From positions 2,572,727-2,636,726 of the forward strand of contig NZ_CP025422.1 of assembly GCF_002848265.1 (NCBI RefSeq): 64,000 bases of DNA, written 5' to 3'. Both the position numbers and the translations under genes were made by a program. Each line of letters begins with the position of its first letter. The first letter of the stretch is position 1. Shown here piece by piece: positions 54,709-63,816 of the stretch. Below the pieces are notes generated by a model. The model was given only the letters and a program-made list of their open reading frames with translations, was not told the origin of the DNA and searched no databases. The DNA is from Zhihengliuella sp. ISTPL4 (GTDB taxonomy: Bacteria > Actinomycetota > Actinomycetes > Actinomycetales > Microbacteriaceae).

Positions 54709-55851
54709 TCAGCGCAGGAGGAGGTTGGGCTGGAGGAGGTACTTGAACGAGTCCAGACCGGCCTGGTCGACCGAGGTCTGGCTCGTGATGAGGACCGGGC
54801 TCAGCTTGTTGGCGTTGTCGCTGGAGGTGAAGGTCACCCGCACGAACTCGCTCTTCACCGCGCCGAGGGCCTCGATGAGGTACTGGGGGTTGAGGCCCAG
54901 CGTCACCTCGTCGCCACCCGAGAGGATCGCGTCGACCGACTCGGAGGCGCGGGCGTGCTCGCTGCCCGAGGCGTCCATCGTGACGCTGTCGGTCGAGAAC
55001 GTGAAGCGCAACGGCGCCGCACGATCCAGCACGAGCGACACACGGCGGACGGCCTCGATGAGGTCCGCGGTGTTGACGACCGCGTAGTGGTCGGTCTGCT
55101 CCGGGAAGAGGCGGCGGACCGGGGGGAAGTTGCCCTTGATGAGCAGCGACGTCACGGTCTTGTTGCCGGCCGTGAACGCGATGATCTCGCGATCCCCGGC
55201 ACCCGAGAAGGCGATCTGGATCGTGCCGGCGTGGCCGAAGGTCTTGCCGACCTCCACGAGGGTGCGGGCGGGGACCAGTGCGGTGGCCTCGACGGCCTCG
55301 CCGTCCCACGGCACGTCGCGGAGCGAGACGCGATAGCGGTCGGTCGCCACGAGGCTGAGGGTCTGACCCGTCACCTCGAGCTGCACGCCGGTGAGCACCG
55401 GGGTCACGTCGTCACGGGATGCGGCGAAGCCGACCTGGGCGATCGCGGTGCCGAACTCGTCGGCTGGGACGACGCCGGAGGATCCGGAGACCTCGGGAAT
55501 CGACGGGTATTCCTCGACCGGCATGGCCGCGAGGGTGAAGCGCGCCGAGCCGCAGGTCACGGCGATACCGCCGTCATCCTCGACCGCGATCTCGATCGGA
55601 GCGTTCGGCAGGCGGCTCGCGATGTCGGAGAGCAGCCGTCCGTGGACGAGGATCGTGCCGGATGTCTCGACCGTCGCCTCGATGGTCGTCCGCGCGGAAG
55701 CTTCATAGTCGAAGGCCGAGAGCGTGAGCCCGGAACCGTCGGCTTCGATCAGGACGCCGGCGAGGATCGGCTGAGGATTGCGCTGCGGGAGAAGCTTGAC
55801 GACGAAGGACACAGCCTCGCTGAAGACATCGCGGTTGACCTGAAACCTCAC
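54709..55851 (-). CDS. dnaN: DNA polymerase III beta sliding clamp
   Basis: A 380-residue clamp with three similar domains and the conserved ends MRFQVNRDVFSEAVSFVVKL and LQPNLLLR. It tethers polymerase, NucS and other proteins to DNA. The start is GTG at 55851 because AAGGGAG lies 6 nt upstream and the homologous N terminus begins there; an ATG at 55875 would add eight residues (MFDDKGAP) without a good site. dnaN lies downstream of oriC on the same strand as dnaA. Confidence 0.97.
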   Translation of the reverse strand: MRFQVNRDVFSEAVSFVVKLLPQRNPQPILAGVLIEADGSGLTLSAFDYEASARTTIEATVETSGTILVHGRLLSDIASRLPNAPIEIAVEDDGGIAVTCGSARFTLAAMPVEEYPSIPEVSGSSGVVPADEFGTAIAQVGFAASRDDVTPVLTGVQLEVTGQTLSLVATDRYRVSLRDVPWDGEAVEATALVPARTLVEVGKTFGHAGTIQIAFSGAGDREIIAFTAGNKTVTSLLIKGNFPPVRRLFPEQTDHYAVVNTADLIEAVRRVSLVLDRAAPLRFTFSTDSVTMDASGSEHARASESVDAILSGGDEVTLGLNPQYLIEALGAVKSEFVRVTFTSSDNANKLSPVLITSQTSVDQAGLDSFKYLLQPNLLLR

Positions 55852-56335
55852 GGGTGCTCCCTTGTCGTCGAACATGACGGGTCGTCGTCGGGTCCTGCCA
55901 ATGCAGGGAATCCCATGCTAGCCCCACAGTCCTGCGGTTCCCTACGCCGGAGCACTTGTCATGCCGCCGACGGTTCTCCCCACCGTCTGGTGATCGGATC
56001 GCACCCTGAATGACTTAACTCCTTAACGGTGTTAACACCTGTGGATACTGTGGATAAGTCGGTGGAAAGCAAGCGCGAGTAGGGAACTACACACTTGTCA
56101 CTTGTGGAGACCCTGAGGAATCCGCGGGTGGATGAGGGTCCATCGCGATTCGACCGTCCCGCGGTTATCCACAGGTTTCCCCGATCGACACACATCTGCT
56201 TCGGCGCGTTCCACGGTCATCCACAAGTTATCCACATGTGCATAGACGCATCTATCGGACGGTCGGAAGCCCTGTCACACGCCGAAGGGACGCCGTCCGG
56301 TGTCGGATGCGGCGTCCCTTCGCTGCTGTGGCGCG
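55852..56335. other. oriC: oriC: DnaA boxes and AT-rich segment between dnaN and dnaA
   Basis: This 484-bp gap carries three perfect DnaA boxes: TTATCCACA at 56165-56173 and 56228-56236, and its complement at 56049-56057. Near matches are TGTGGATAC (56040-56048), TCATCCACA (56217-56225) and TGTGGAGAC (about 56103). A relatively AT-rich stretch at 56011-56040 (TTAACTCCTTAACGGTGTTA) is the likely unwinding element. The dnaA-dnaN gap is the standard actinobacterial origin. The dnaA terminator lies at its right end. Confidence 0.9.
56284..56321. terminator. dnaA hairpin terminator
   Basis: GAAGGGACGCCG (56284-56295) pairs perfectly with CGGCGTCCCTTC (56310-56321) around a 14-nt loop, 15 bp after the dnaA stop on the minus strand. 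It separates dnaA transcription from the origin. Confidence 0.8.
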
Positions 56336-57727
56336 TCAGCGACGACCGAGCTGCGTGGTGATCTCCGTGACCTGGTTGTAGATCGAGCGGCGCTCCTTCA
56401 TGAGCTCGCTGATCTTCTTGTAGGCGTACATGACCGTCGTGTGGTCCCGGTTGCCGAAGAGCTGCCCGATCTTCGGGAGGGAGAGGCTGGTGCGCTCACG
56501 GCAGAGGTACATGGCGATCTGCCGGGCGGTGGCGATCTGCTGGGAGCGGCTGGAGCCGTAGAGATCGTCGACGGTGAGCTTGAAGTACTGTGCGGTCGCC
56601 GTGATGATGTCGGTCGGCGAGATGATGTTGTCCTCGGCCGTGTCGATGATGTCCCGCAGCACGGTCTGGGCGAGGGAGATGTCGAGGGCCGAGCGGTTCA
56701 GGCTCGCGAACGCCGAGACCCGGATGAGGGCGCCCTCGAGTTCGCGGATGTTCGAGGACACCACCGTGGCGATGTACTCGAGCACCTCGTCGGGGATGTG
56801 GAGGGCTTCGCTCTGCGCCTTCTTGCGCAGGATCGCGATGCGGGTCTCGAGGTCGGGTGCCTGCACGTCGGTGATGAGGCCCCACTCGAAGCGGCTGCGC
56901 ATGCGGTCCTCGAAGCCGGTCAGGTGCTTCGGCGCGACATCGCTCGTGATCACGACCTGCTTGTTGTGATCGTGCAGGGTGTTGAACGTGTGGAAGAACG
57001 CCTCCTGCGTCTCCGCGCGCCCCTGGAGGAACTGGATGTCGTCGATGAGGAGGATGTCCACATCGCGGTACCGGGCCTGGAACGCGGCGCCGCGGTTGTT
57101 GGCGATCGAGTTGATGAAGTCGTTCGTGAACTCCTCACTGGAGACGTAGCGCACCTTGACCCCGGCGTAGAGGGACTGCGCGTAGTCGCCGATGGCGTGG
57201 AGGAGGTGGGTCTTGCCCAGTCCGGAGTCGCCGTAGATGAAGAGCGGGTTGTAGGCCTTGGCCGGCGCTTCGGCCACCGCGACCGCCGCGGCATGGGCGA
57301 ACCGGTTGGACTGGCCGATCACGAAGTTGTCGAAGGTGTACTTCGGGTTGAGGCGCGACTCGTGGCGCACGGCCGCGGGCTGCTCCATCGGGGACTCGGC
57401 GCGCACCGGTTCCTGCCGACCGAAGTCCGCCACGGCGATGGGGGCGGTGGGCTGCTCAGCCAGTTCGTGGTTCACGACGACCCGGTACGAGGTGACCTCC
57501 TCGCCGATGTGCGCGAGGGCCTCCATGATGGGCAGCCGGAGGCGCTTGTTGATCTGAGCCGCGGTGAGGTCGTTCGGCACCTCGAGGTAGAGCGTCGCCG
57601 ACATCACGCCGGCCGGTACCGCGAGACTCAGGAACCCCTGGAGCTGGGGGGTGACCCGGTCGTCGGCTTCCAGCAGCTCCTGCACCGTGGTCCAGATCGG
57701 GACTTCGGGCTGGGCTGGTGAGGACAT
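56336..57727 (-). CDS. dnaA: chromosomal replication initiator DnaA
   Basis: A 463-residue DnaA. The N-terminal domain I (~residues 1-90) is followed by a short linker. The AAA+ domain has Walker A GDSGLGKTHLLHAIG (~155) and Walker B ILLIDDIQF (~215). The C-terminal DNA-binding domain has the signature FGNRDHTTVMYAYKKI (~430). It binds the DnaA boxes in the adjacent origin. The start is ATG at 57727 with GAGGAC upstream. Boxes TGTGGATAA (57774-57782) and TGTGGATAG (57875-57883) in the promoter region suggest autoregulation. Confidence 0.98.
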   Translation of the reverse strand: MSSPAQPEVPIWTTVQELLEADDRVTPQLQGFLSLAVPAGVMSATLYLEVPNDLTAAQINKRLRLPIMEALAHIGEEVTSYRVVVNHELAEQPTAPIAVADFGRQEPVRAESPMEQPAAVRHESRLNPKYTFDNFVIGQSNRFAHAAAVAVAEAPAKAYNPLFIYGDSGLGKTHLLHAIGDYAQSLYAGVKVRYVSSEEFTNDFINSIANNRGAAFQARYRDVDILLIDDIQFLQGRAETQEAFFHTFNTLHDHNKQVVITSDVAPKHLTGFEDRMRSRFEWGLITDVQAPDLETRIAILRKKAQSEALHIPDEVLEYIATVVSSNIRELEGALIRVSAFASLNRSALDISLAQTVLRDIIDTAEDNIISPTDIITATAQYFKLTVDDLYGSSRSQQIATARQIAMYLCRERTSLSLPKIGQLFGNRDHTTVMYAYKKISELMKERRSIYNQVTEITTQLGRR

Positions 57728-57773
57728 GGTGCTCCGGACGATGTTCGGGAAGGGAGCGCGGGAGAGGCTGCCC

Positions 57774-57883
57774 TGTGGATAACTACGGATGCCCACGCTA
57801 GTCATCGCCGTCCGGAACGGCAACCTGCCGCAGAGAATCAAGCCCTGTGTCGGGTGGGTCGTCCGGACCGGGGCTGTGGATAG
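57774..57883. promoter_or_regulatory. DnaA boxes upstream of dnaA
   Basis: TGTGGATAA (57774-57782, perfect on the complementary strand) and TGTGGATAG (57875-57883, one mismatch) lie in the gap between dnaA and the divergently orientated upstream region, about 47 and 148 bp before the dnaA start. They fit DnaA autoregulation or an extension of the origin. Confidence 0.55.
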
Positions 57884-57911
57884 TTCCTGTGCGGAGAGGA
57901 GCCCGAAGCCC

Positions 57912-58517
57912 TCATTCCGCGTCGTACTCGCAGCTGACCGTGCCGGAATCGGAGGTCTTCTCGACGACCAGCTCGTCGTTCCAGAAGATCTTGCAGCCGA
58001 CGGTCTGATCCTCGCTGTCGTTCGGAGCCGTGATCATGATCCACGTCGACGACTTCGAGGTGGTGTACTGCGCGTTTCCCACGGCAGGCCAGGGGAGGGT
58101 CCTGGTCTCGGTATCACCGCTGAATGTCGCGGTCACCCCGGACTGCGGTCCTGTTCCTTCGAGGAACACCTTGTTCAGCGGCGGCGACCAGAGTCCGCTC
58201 AGGAAGACGATCAGCAGGACGAGGTCGAGGCCGAGCGAGGCGATGGCCACACCGAGTCCGATGCGCGCCGAGCGGCGCTGATCTGAGGGGGAACGTCGCG
58301 CCCGACGCCCCAGGACGATCCCGCCGATCGCGGCTGCCGCGCCGAGGAGGAAGACGGGGATCAGCCGGGGGTTCTGAAGTGGGTGATACGGAATGAGTAT
58401 GGCGGTCAGGAGAATCAGCGAGACGACGCCCGCGGCGATCGCGGCGTTCGCGAGAGCTCGCGACCGTCCGCCGTCGTCGGCGATGCCGGAACCGGAACGG
58501 ATCTGCTGATGGGTCAT
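57912..58517 (-). CDS. hypothetical membrane protein (DUF4190/DUF4352-like layout)
   Basis: A 201-residue protein. Residues ~18-45, 48-68 and 78-102 are membrane helices, with RRARRSPSDQRRSARIGLGV between helices two and three, an arrangement seen in DUF4190-like proteins. The C-terminal ~90 residues are extracytoplasmic and beta-rich (GVTATFSGDTETRTLPWPAV), with two Cys (VGCKIFW, VSCEYDAE) that may pair. The start is ATG at 58517, with GAGAGG 5 nt upstream. No function is assigned. It lies just upstream of dnaA on the same strand. Confidence 0.75.
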   Translation of the reverse strand: MTHQQIRSGSGIADDGGRSRALANAAIAAGVVSLILLTAILIPYHPLQNPRLIPVFLLGAAAAIGGIVLGRRARRSPSDQRRSARIGLGVAIASLGLDLVLLIVFLSGLWSPPLNKVFLEGTGPQSGVTATFSGDTETRTLPWPAVGNAQYTTSKSSTWIMITAPNDSEDQTVGCKIFWNDELVVEKTSDSGTVSCEYDAE

Positions 58518-58629
58518 CGCGGCCTCTCGGTAGGAGAACAGTTCCCGCTGCATCGATGGTGCGAATAGCATATCGACGGCCGTATCGCGCTCTCGTTCGC
58601 GGAGCGGCGGACAACCGCGACAGGCAGAT

Positions 58630-58658
58630 TTGCCCTGTGCGCCGCCAAGACGTACCCT
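58630..58658 (+). promoter_or_regulatory. candidate rpmH operon promoter
   Basis: TTGCCC (58630-58635) and TACCCT (58653-58658) are separated by 17 bp. The predicted start near 58665 gives a leader of about 78 nt before rpmH, compatible with the regulated leaders of this operon. Confidence 0.5.
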
Positions 58659-58742
58659 TAATCGGTTGACTTATGCCTGTACGGCAGTTCCCCATGTCTC
58701 CGGTCGAAGTGAATCCGGTGGCAGCATTCCCGGAGTGATCTC

Positions 58743-58880
58743 ATGAGCAAGCGCACCTTCCAGCCCAACAACCGTCGTCGCGCCAAGAAGCACGGCTTCC
58801 GTGCCCGTATGCGCACCCGCGCCGGCCGTGCCATTCTGTCGGCACGCCGCGCGAAGGGCCGTACCGAGCTCTCCGCGTAA
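58743..58880 (+). CDS. rpmH: 50S ribosomal protein L34
   Basis: A 45-residue, very basic protein: [20 protein letters not shown], then [18 protein letters not shown]. This is the classic L34 sequence. GGAGTG lies 6-7 nt before the ATG. First gene of the rpmH-rnpA-yidD-yidC-khpB-rsmG series that flanks dnaA divergently. Confidence 0.98.
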   Translation: MSKRTFQPNNRRRAKKHGFRARMRTRAGRAILSARRAKGRTELSA

Positions 58881-58886
58881 GCAGCT

Positions 58887-59237
58887 GTGCTCGCCCGCCC
58901 GTTCCGATTGACCCGCGGGAGCGACTACCGACTGGTCGTTCGACGCGGATCGCGTTGTGGCGGGGCGCGCGTTCTCACCTCGATGTTGTCGACGGGTGAG
59001 AGCAGAGCAGCGCGGTTCGGTTTCATCATCAGCAAGCAGGTGGGCACCGCCGTGGTGCGCAACACCGTGCGTCGGCGACTCAAAGCCGTCTGTGCGGAGG
59101 CGCTCCCGGGCGTCCCTCAGGGCACGGATGTCGTCATCCGTGCCCTTCCTGCGTCTGCGACGGCGTCCTATGCAGAACTGCGCAGCGATGTGCACCGCTG
59201 CCTGGGGCGGCTCGCGCCGATCGAGGCCGCATCATGA
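58887..59237 (+). CDS. rnpA: ribonuclease P protein component
   Basis: A 116-residue basic protein. The RNR motif is VVRNTVRRRLKA (~residues 56-67), and the central-cleft start is LTRGSDYRLVVRRG. It supports RNase P RNA in tRNA 5' maturation. The start is GTG at 58887, six bases after the rpmH stop. Its stop overlaps yidD. Confidence 0.96.
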   Translation: MLARPFRLTRGSDYRLVVRRGSRCGGARVLTSMLSTGESRAARFGFIISKQVGTAVVRNTVRRRLKAVCAEALPGVPQGTDVVIRALPASATASYAELRSDVHRCLGRLAPIEAAS

Positions 59238-59584
59238 CGGCGCTGCCGGCGTCGTCAGTGGGCACGGGGGAGCTGCACGGCCGGGATGTGCTTCGCAGCA
59301 TCCCGCTGATCCCGCGCAATGCCGTGCTCGCGTTCCTCGCGGGATACCGCAAGGTCATCTCGCCGATGTACGGGGATGTGTGTGCGTACTACCCCTCCTG
59401 TTCCGCCTACGCTGTAGGTGCGGTGCAGCAGCACGGCGCCGTGCGGGGGGCTCTGCTCTCGGCGTGGCGCATCCTCCGCTGCAATCCCTGGTCTCGCGGA
59501 GGCGTCGACGACGTCACACCGCATCGACACTTCCGCTACGACCTGACCGCACACGGTTTCGTCGTCCCCTCCCGAAAGGACTGA
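59234..59584 (+). CDS. yidD: membrane-protein insertion efficiency factor YidD
   Basis: A 116-residue protein with the YidD core: LAGYRKVISPMYGDVCAYYP, SCSAYAVGAVQQHG and RCNPWSRGGVDDV. It has an amphipathic N-terminal helix and aids YidC-dependent insertion. Its ATG overlaps the rnpA stop, and yidC starts 3 bp after its end. Confidence 0.96.
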   Translation: MTALPASSVGTGELHGRDVLRSIPLIPRNAVLAFLAGYRKVISPMYGDVCAYYPSCSAYAVGAVQQHGAVRGALLSAWRILRCNPWSRGGVDDVTPHRHFRYDLTAHGFVVPSRKD

Positions 59585-59587
59585 TCG

Positions 59588-60658
59588 GTGGGTCTTGACC
59601 TTCTGTTCGCCAGTGCCACCCCCAGCCCGGAACCGGCATCCGGCGGATTCGATCTGCTCGGCACGATCCTGTGGCCGCTGAAGTGGGTCGTCGAGCTCAT
59701 CCTCGTCGCCTGGCACTGGCTGCTGACGGCCGTCGGTCTCCCGGCGGCGTCCGGCATCACCTGGGTCCTCTCGATCGTCGGCCTCGTGATCGTGGTCCGG
59801 GCAGCGCTCATCCCGCTGTTCGTGAAGCAGATCAAGAGCCAGCGGAAGATGATGGAAATCGCTCCTGAACTGCGCAAAGTCCAGGAGAAGTACCGCGGTA
59901 AGAAGGATCAGCTCTCTCGTGAGGCGATGAGCCGCGAGACGATGGCGCTGTACAAGAAGCACGGCACGACGCCGATGTCGAGCTGTCTGCCCCTGCTCGT
60001 GCAGATGCCGATCTTCTTCTCGCTTTACAGCGTGCTGAGCGACGTCAGCAAGCATGCGCGCGACAACGTGGGTGGCGTCGGCCTGCTGAGCCCGGAGCTC
60101 ACGAAGGAGTTCTACGACGCGAAGCTCTTCGGCGTCGCGTCACTGCACGAGACGCTGGGCAATGCCATCGACGCGCAGAACGTCACGGCGATCATCATCC
60201 TGGTCACCCTCGTCGTCCTGATGATCGCGTCGCAGTTCATCACCCAGCTGCAGATCATCTCGAAGAACCTGTCGCCGGAGGCCAAGACCGGCCAGGCGTA
60301 CCAGATGCAGAAGATCATGCTCTACGTGCTCCCGCTGGGCTTCATCTTCTCGGGCGTGTTCTTCCCGCTCGGTGTCGTCATCTACTGGTTCATCTCGAAC
60401 CTGTGGACCATGGGCCAGCAGTTCCTCGTCATTCGCGAGATGCCCACCCCGGGTTCCGAAGCGGCGAAGGCACGTGAGGAGCGACTGGCGCGTAAGGGCA
60501 AGGCCATCGATTCCTCGGGCAAGGTCGTCCCGATGTCGGTGTACGAGGCTGAGCAGCAGCGTCTGCTGGAGGAGGCCGAGAAGGCCAAGGCCGAGGCGCC
60601 GAAGCGGCAGCAGCCCGTCGGCAAGAAGCGTGCGAAGAAGAAGGGGAACGCGTCATGA
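59588..60658 (+). CDS. yidC: membrane protein insertase YidC
   Basis: A 356-residue Oxa1-family insertase. The membrane core includes LVIVVRAALIPLFVKQIKSQ (~residues 62-81, with the hydrophilic-groove Arg), a helical hairpin KVQEKYRGKKDQLSREAMSR, then four more helices (YVLPLGFIFSGVFFPLGVVI, ~240). The C-terminal ~75 residues are Lys-rich (KKRAKKKGNAS), which in other species contacts the ribosome. The start is GTG at 59588. Confidence 0.97.
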   Translation: MGLDLLFASATPSPEPASGGFDLLGTILWPLKWVVELILVAWHWLLTAVGLPAASGITWVLSIVGLVIVVRAALIPLFVKQIKSQRKMMEIAPELRKVQEKYRGKKDQLSREAMSRETMALYKKHGTTPMSSCLPLLVQMPIFFSLYSVLSDVSKHARDNVGGVGLLSPELTKEFYDAKLFGVASLHETLGNAIDAQNVTAIIILVTLVVLMIASQFITQLQIISKNLSPEAKTGQAYQMQKIMLYVLPLGFIFSGVFFPLGVVIYWFISNLWTMGQQFLVIREMPTPGSEAAKAREERLARKGKAIDSSGKVVPMSVYEAEQQRLLEEAEKAKAEAPKRQQPVGKKRAKKKGNAS

Positions 60659-61146
60659 GTGAGGTCGCGACCGAGAGCATCGAGCCCACCGTGGCCCAGC
60701 TCGAGAACGAGGGCGATGTCGCCGCGGACTACCTCGAGGAGCTGCTGGATATCGCCGACATCGACGGTGACCTGAACCTCGACGTCCGTCAGGGCCGCGC
60801 GTACGTGTCGGTCGAAGCCGAGGGGGACTCTCTCGCGCTGCTCTCCGCTCCCGACACCGTCCAGGCGCTGCAGGAGCTGACCCGCCTGGCGGTGCAGAAC
60901 AAGACCGGCTCCTTCTCGCGCCTCATCCTCGACATCGGAGGGTCTCGCGACGCACGACGCCGTCAGCTCGTGGTCCTGGTCGAGGCGGCAGCCGCGAAGC
61001 TTGACGAAGGCTCTTCCCAGGCGTCGCTGCCGGCGATGTCGAGCTACGAGCGCAAGCTGGTGCATGACATCGCTGCGGAGCGTGGGCTCGTCTCCGAGTC
61101 GTACGGCGAGGGCGCGGACCGCCACACGGTCCTGCGTCGTCACTGA
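60655..61146 (+). CDS. khpB: KH-R3H RNA-binding protein KhpB (Jag)
   Basis: A 163-residue protein. A KH-like domain (~residues 20-80, LEELLDIADIDGDLNLDVRQ) is followed by an R3H domain (~95-155) with RRRQLVVLVEAAA and MSSYERKLVHDIAAERG. In Gram-positives it binds many RNAs and affects cell elongation. Its start overlaps the yidC stop (ATGA). Confidence 0.95.
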   Translation: MSEVATESIEPTVAQLENEGDVAADYLEELLDIADIDGDLNLDVRQGRAYVSVEAEGDSLALLSAPDTVQALQELTRLAVQNKTGSFSRLILDIGGSRDARRRQLVVLVEAAAAKLDEGSSQASLPAMSSYERKLVHDIAAERGLVSESYGEGADRHTVLRRH

Positions 61147-61171
61147 CCCCGCGGAAGTCGAGTACTGGCGG

Positions 61172-61819
61172 GTGTCCGAGACGAGCGATTCCGGCGAGAA
61201 GATCGTCGAGCAGGAGCCGACTGTCGCTGCCGAGCTGTTCGGAGACCGCGTGGAGATCGCTCGGCGGTTCACGGACTCCCTCGCGCGTGAGGGGGAGGAG
61301 CGGGGTCTGATCGGGCCGCTCGAACTGCCCCGCTTGTGGACCCGTCACATCCTGAACAGCGCGATCGCCGCCCCACTCTTCCACGGTTCCGTGGCGGACA
61401 TCGGGTCTGGTGCCGGACTGCCCGGTCTGGTGCTCGCCATCGCGCGCCCCGATGTGTCATGGACGCTGGTGGAGCCGATGGAGCGTCGGATCAACTGGTT
61501 GACGGAGCAGGTGAACGACCTCGGGCTCTCGAACGTCACCATTCTCCGTGCGCGCGCGGAGGACGTCCGTGCGAAGGGTGCCTTCGACGTCGTCACGGCC
61601 CGCGCGGTGAGCGCATTACGTACTTTGATTCCACTGACGGCTCCGCTGGTCCGCGACGGCGGTGAGCTTGCCCTCCTGAAGGGGATGAACGCCGCCAACG
61701 AGATCGAGGCGGCGCGGAAGCAGATTGCGAAGTTCAAGCTCTCCGACGTTCGCGTCGAGGTTCTGGGTGAGGGACTGCTCCCCGAGACGACTCGGGTCGT
61801 CCGCGCCCGGGTGCGCTGA
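61172..61819 (+). CDS. rsmG: 16S rRNA m7G527 methyltransferase RsmG
   Basis: A 215-residue SAM-dependent methyltransferase. The SAM motif is VADIGSGAGLPGLVLAIARP (~residues 73-92), LWTRHILNS (~55) is the GidB signature, and VTARAVSALRTLIPLTAPL (~142) and LLKGMNAANEIEAA (~168) are conserved. It methylates G527 of 16S rRNA. The start is GTG at 61172, giving a normal N terminus. It ends 10 bp before the first parS site. Confidence 0.95.
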   Translation: MSETSDSGEKIVEQEPTVAAELFGDRVEIARRFTDSLAREGEERGLIGPLELPRLWTRHILNSAIAAPLFHGSVADIGSGAGLPGLVLAIARPDVSWTLVEPMERRINWLTEQVNDLGLSNVTILRARAEDVRAKGAFDVVTARAVSALRTLIPLTAPLVRDGGELALLKGMNAANEIEAARKQIAKFKLSDVRVEVLGEGLLPETTRVVRARVR

Positions 61820-61829
61820 GGACCTCGCC

Positions 61830-61843
61830 GTTTCACGTGAAAC
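61830..61843. promoter_or_regulatory. parS site 1
   Basis: GTTTCACGTGAAAC, a perfect 14-bp palindrome and the ParB-binding core, 10 bp after rsmG. Confidence 0.95.
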
Positions 61844-62012
61844 ACCGCCGCTCGGGCGGGGCGGTGGTGCGCCTACACCTGTGCTGGCGACGGGTACCGG
61901 CTTGGGTGTGGGTGCAAACTTCCGTGCTCTCCTCGGCGGGGGCCACCGTCTCAGCGATTGAGCCGATACCCTCTTGCGTGGCACGTATGGGGGTGAGCGC
62001 GAGGTGGCTGAT

Positions 62013-62026
62013 GTTTCACGTGAAAC
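62013..62026. promoter_or_regulatory. parS site 2
   Basis: GTTTCACGTGAAAC, perfect 14-bp core, preceded by T as in the 16-bp consensus. Confidence 0.95.
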
Positions 62027-62610
62027 GGTGGCGAAATGTCGATGCGGCGTGGCAGGGCGCCATTCTCGACCCGACAAAGTCGAGTCGGGGACATCACGCC
62101 TGTTCCGGCTGCGATGGTCCCGGATCGATGACGGACGTCCGTCGGGCGGCCCCACGAGTGCCGGGCTCGTTGGTGCGGCGGAGGAGTCCATCCATCGCGG
62201 GAGCAATCTCACCGGGGCGGTCGGAGAGGAGTGCCACGTCTTAGCGGGCCCGCCTCGGAGTCGGGGGAGCCGATAGACGCCGTCAGAACCGTCCCTCGCA
62301 TCGGGGAAGCAGGCGACGGGCGCGCTCACAAGGCCTCCGACACTCCACGGAAGGTGCGTGGGGTGACCGTCGAGACCTCCCGGGAGCGTGAGCGCGGTCT
62401 CCGGGCGCCCCGGAGTTCCGGATGGTTGTGCTGCTGGGAGGTCATTGCCAGCTCTCCTCGTCGGATACCTTTCAGCCCGACACCGGTGTTGGTCGGCGCT
62501 GACGAGTCAACGATCGGAGGGTCTGTCTTCTCAGCGGCGGAGCGCAGAGTCTGCACTGAGTGAAGACCCGGATGGGGGGCACGGCCGAGCCGTTCACATC
62601 AAAGAGCACC

Positions 62611-62624
62611 GTTTCACGTGAAAG
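62611..62624. promoter_or_regulatory. parS-like site 3 (one mismatch)
   Basis: GTTTCACGTGAAAG matches 13 of 14 positions of the parS core; only the last base differs. It may be a weaker ParB site. Confidence 0.8.
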
Positions 62625-62745
62625 GTCATTCGGTGTGCATCGAGCGCGGTCTCCGTCGAGCGCTGACCGTCTCTCCGCCTTCTGGACGTGGTCCAATGGG
62701 GACGGGAAGAGGCGTCTCCATATGTCAGGAGTACAGTGATCGACT

Positions 62746-62759
62746 GTTTCACGTGAAAC
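62746..62759. promoter_or_regulatory. parS site 4
   Basis: GTTTCACGTGAAAC, perfect 14-bp core preceded by T. Confidence 0.95.
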
Positions 62760-63143
62760 GGATGCGGCTCCTCTGGCCGGCCTTGACAGTGTCGGGGGGC
62801 CTGTCGCTGCGCTGGGAGGACCGATCGCGCGTGGGTGCGTGGGTGGTCACGGTGAGCGCGATGTCTGGCAGGGGGTCGCTTTCCCCTGCCCTGGGCGCTA
62901 TACGCTCTCCATGAGCTTCTATCGACGGGACCGCGTTCAACGCCGTCGGCTGGGTCGTCGCGCCGGATCCTGTGCGCCCCTGCGGGTGTCGACGTCGCCC
63001 GCGGGCCGTCGGTAGGCAAGAAGGTCACCCGGTCGGCGCAGGCACGCCGGGAGTTCCCCCGCTGTTCCCTCTCTATGGGGAACACATCCTCTTGCGCGCA
63101 CCCGGAATCGTGAACCGGAAGAATGCACCGCAGGACGGGGCGT

Positions 63144-63157
63144 GTTTCACGTGAAAC
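63144..63157. promoter_or_regulatory. parS site 5
   Basis: GTTTCACGTGAAAC, perfect 14-bp core preceded by T. Confidence 0.95.
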
Positions 63158-63669
63158 GGTGCGTGATCGGGCAGCGGGTTCGCGGGGCGGGGGGGGGGAC
63201 CTGCCGTCGCAAAGGAAGAAGGGAAGCGCCGGACCGGGGTCAATTTCCCCATGCACCCCGGTGCTGTGTTCTACCTCGTGGCTCCGACGCGGGTGGCGGC
63301 AGGCAACCTGACGCCCTGAGGAGTAGAGAGAGGGACATCCGGCGTCCAGAGCTGGGGGAGGGTGCCCATGGGGGGCGGGGAGGTCAAGGCGTGCGAACAG
63401 GGGCAGGCCATGAGGAACGTCGGGTCGAACCGCGCGGCGGAGTCGAGGGACACCGGACTGCGCAGGCCGATGCTTCGAGGGCGCGCGATGGCGACTTGCG
63501 AAGACGCAGTGCTCGAGAGGTCGGATCCCGGATCATGACTGAGGTATCGGACTCGCCTGGGAACGCCGGTGTACGAACGCGGGGGCGTCTCTTCGCGCTC
63601 CGCCGGCATCACGTGGCGCGAAGCAGCGGGCGACGAAGTCCGCCTTCCGCCGGCCGTGGCGTAAGCCCC

Positions 63670-63683
63670 GTTTCACGTGAAAC
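63670..63683. promoter_or_regulatory. parS site 6
   Basis: GTTTCACGTGAAAC, perfect 14-bp core, 134 bp before the parA start. Confidence 0.95.
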
Positions 63684-63816
63684 GGAATCGACCGGAGCAT
63701 ACCGTCCGCATGTCTGCGGACGTGCGCGGACGGCGAGCATCTCTGCCGCGCGGTCGCGCCTGTAATCCGACGTCCGCCCCTGCGATTAGAGTGGAACGCG
63801 GCCCCGAAAGGAGTGG

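Larger units (their letters stand above)
61820..63816. other. 2-kb gene-free interval carrying the parS cluster
   Basis: Between rsmG and parA no open frame shows a recognised domain, a ribosome-binding site or consistent codon use; several merely run through parS and therefore begin with FHVK. Six parS or parS-like sites lie inside and a seventh at the start of parA. The DNA stays GC-rich. Short inverted repeats occur, for example CTCGAC-N8-GTCGAG near 62066. It is likely the chromosome's centromere-like ParB-loading zone. Confidence 0.75.

Noticed and set aside
62594..63256. A 220-codon minus-strand frame in the parS interval
   Set aside because: It passes through parS sites, has no ribosome-binding site, no domain and erratic composition; GC-rich DNA opens such frames by chance.
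63142..63765. A 207-codon plus-strand frame starting MFHVKRC
   Set aside because: The start is simply parS read as codons; the rest is Arg/Gly-rich low-complexity with no support for translation.
61820..63816. CRISPR array in the parS interval
   Set aside because: The repeated 14-mers are palindromic parS sites at irregular distances of about 120 to 600 bp, not regularly spaced repeats, and no cas genes are present.
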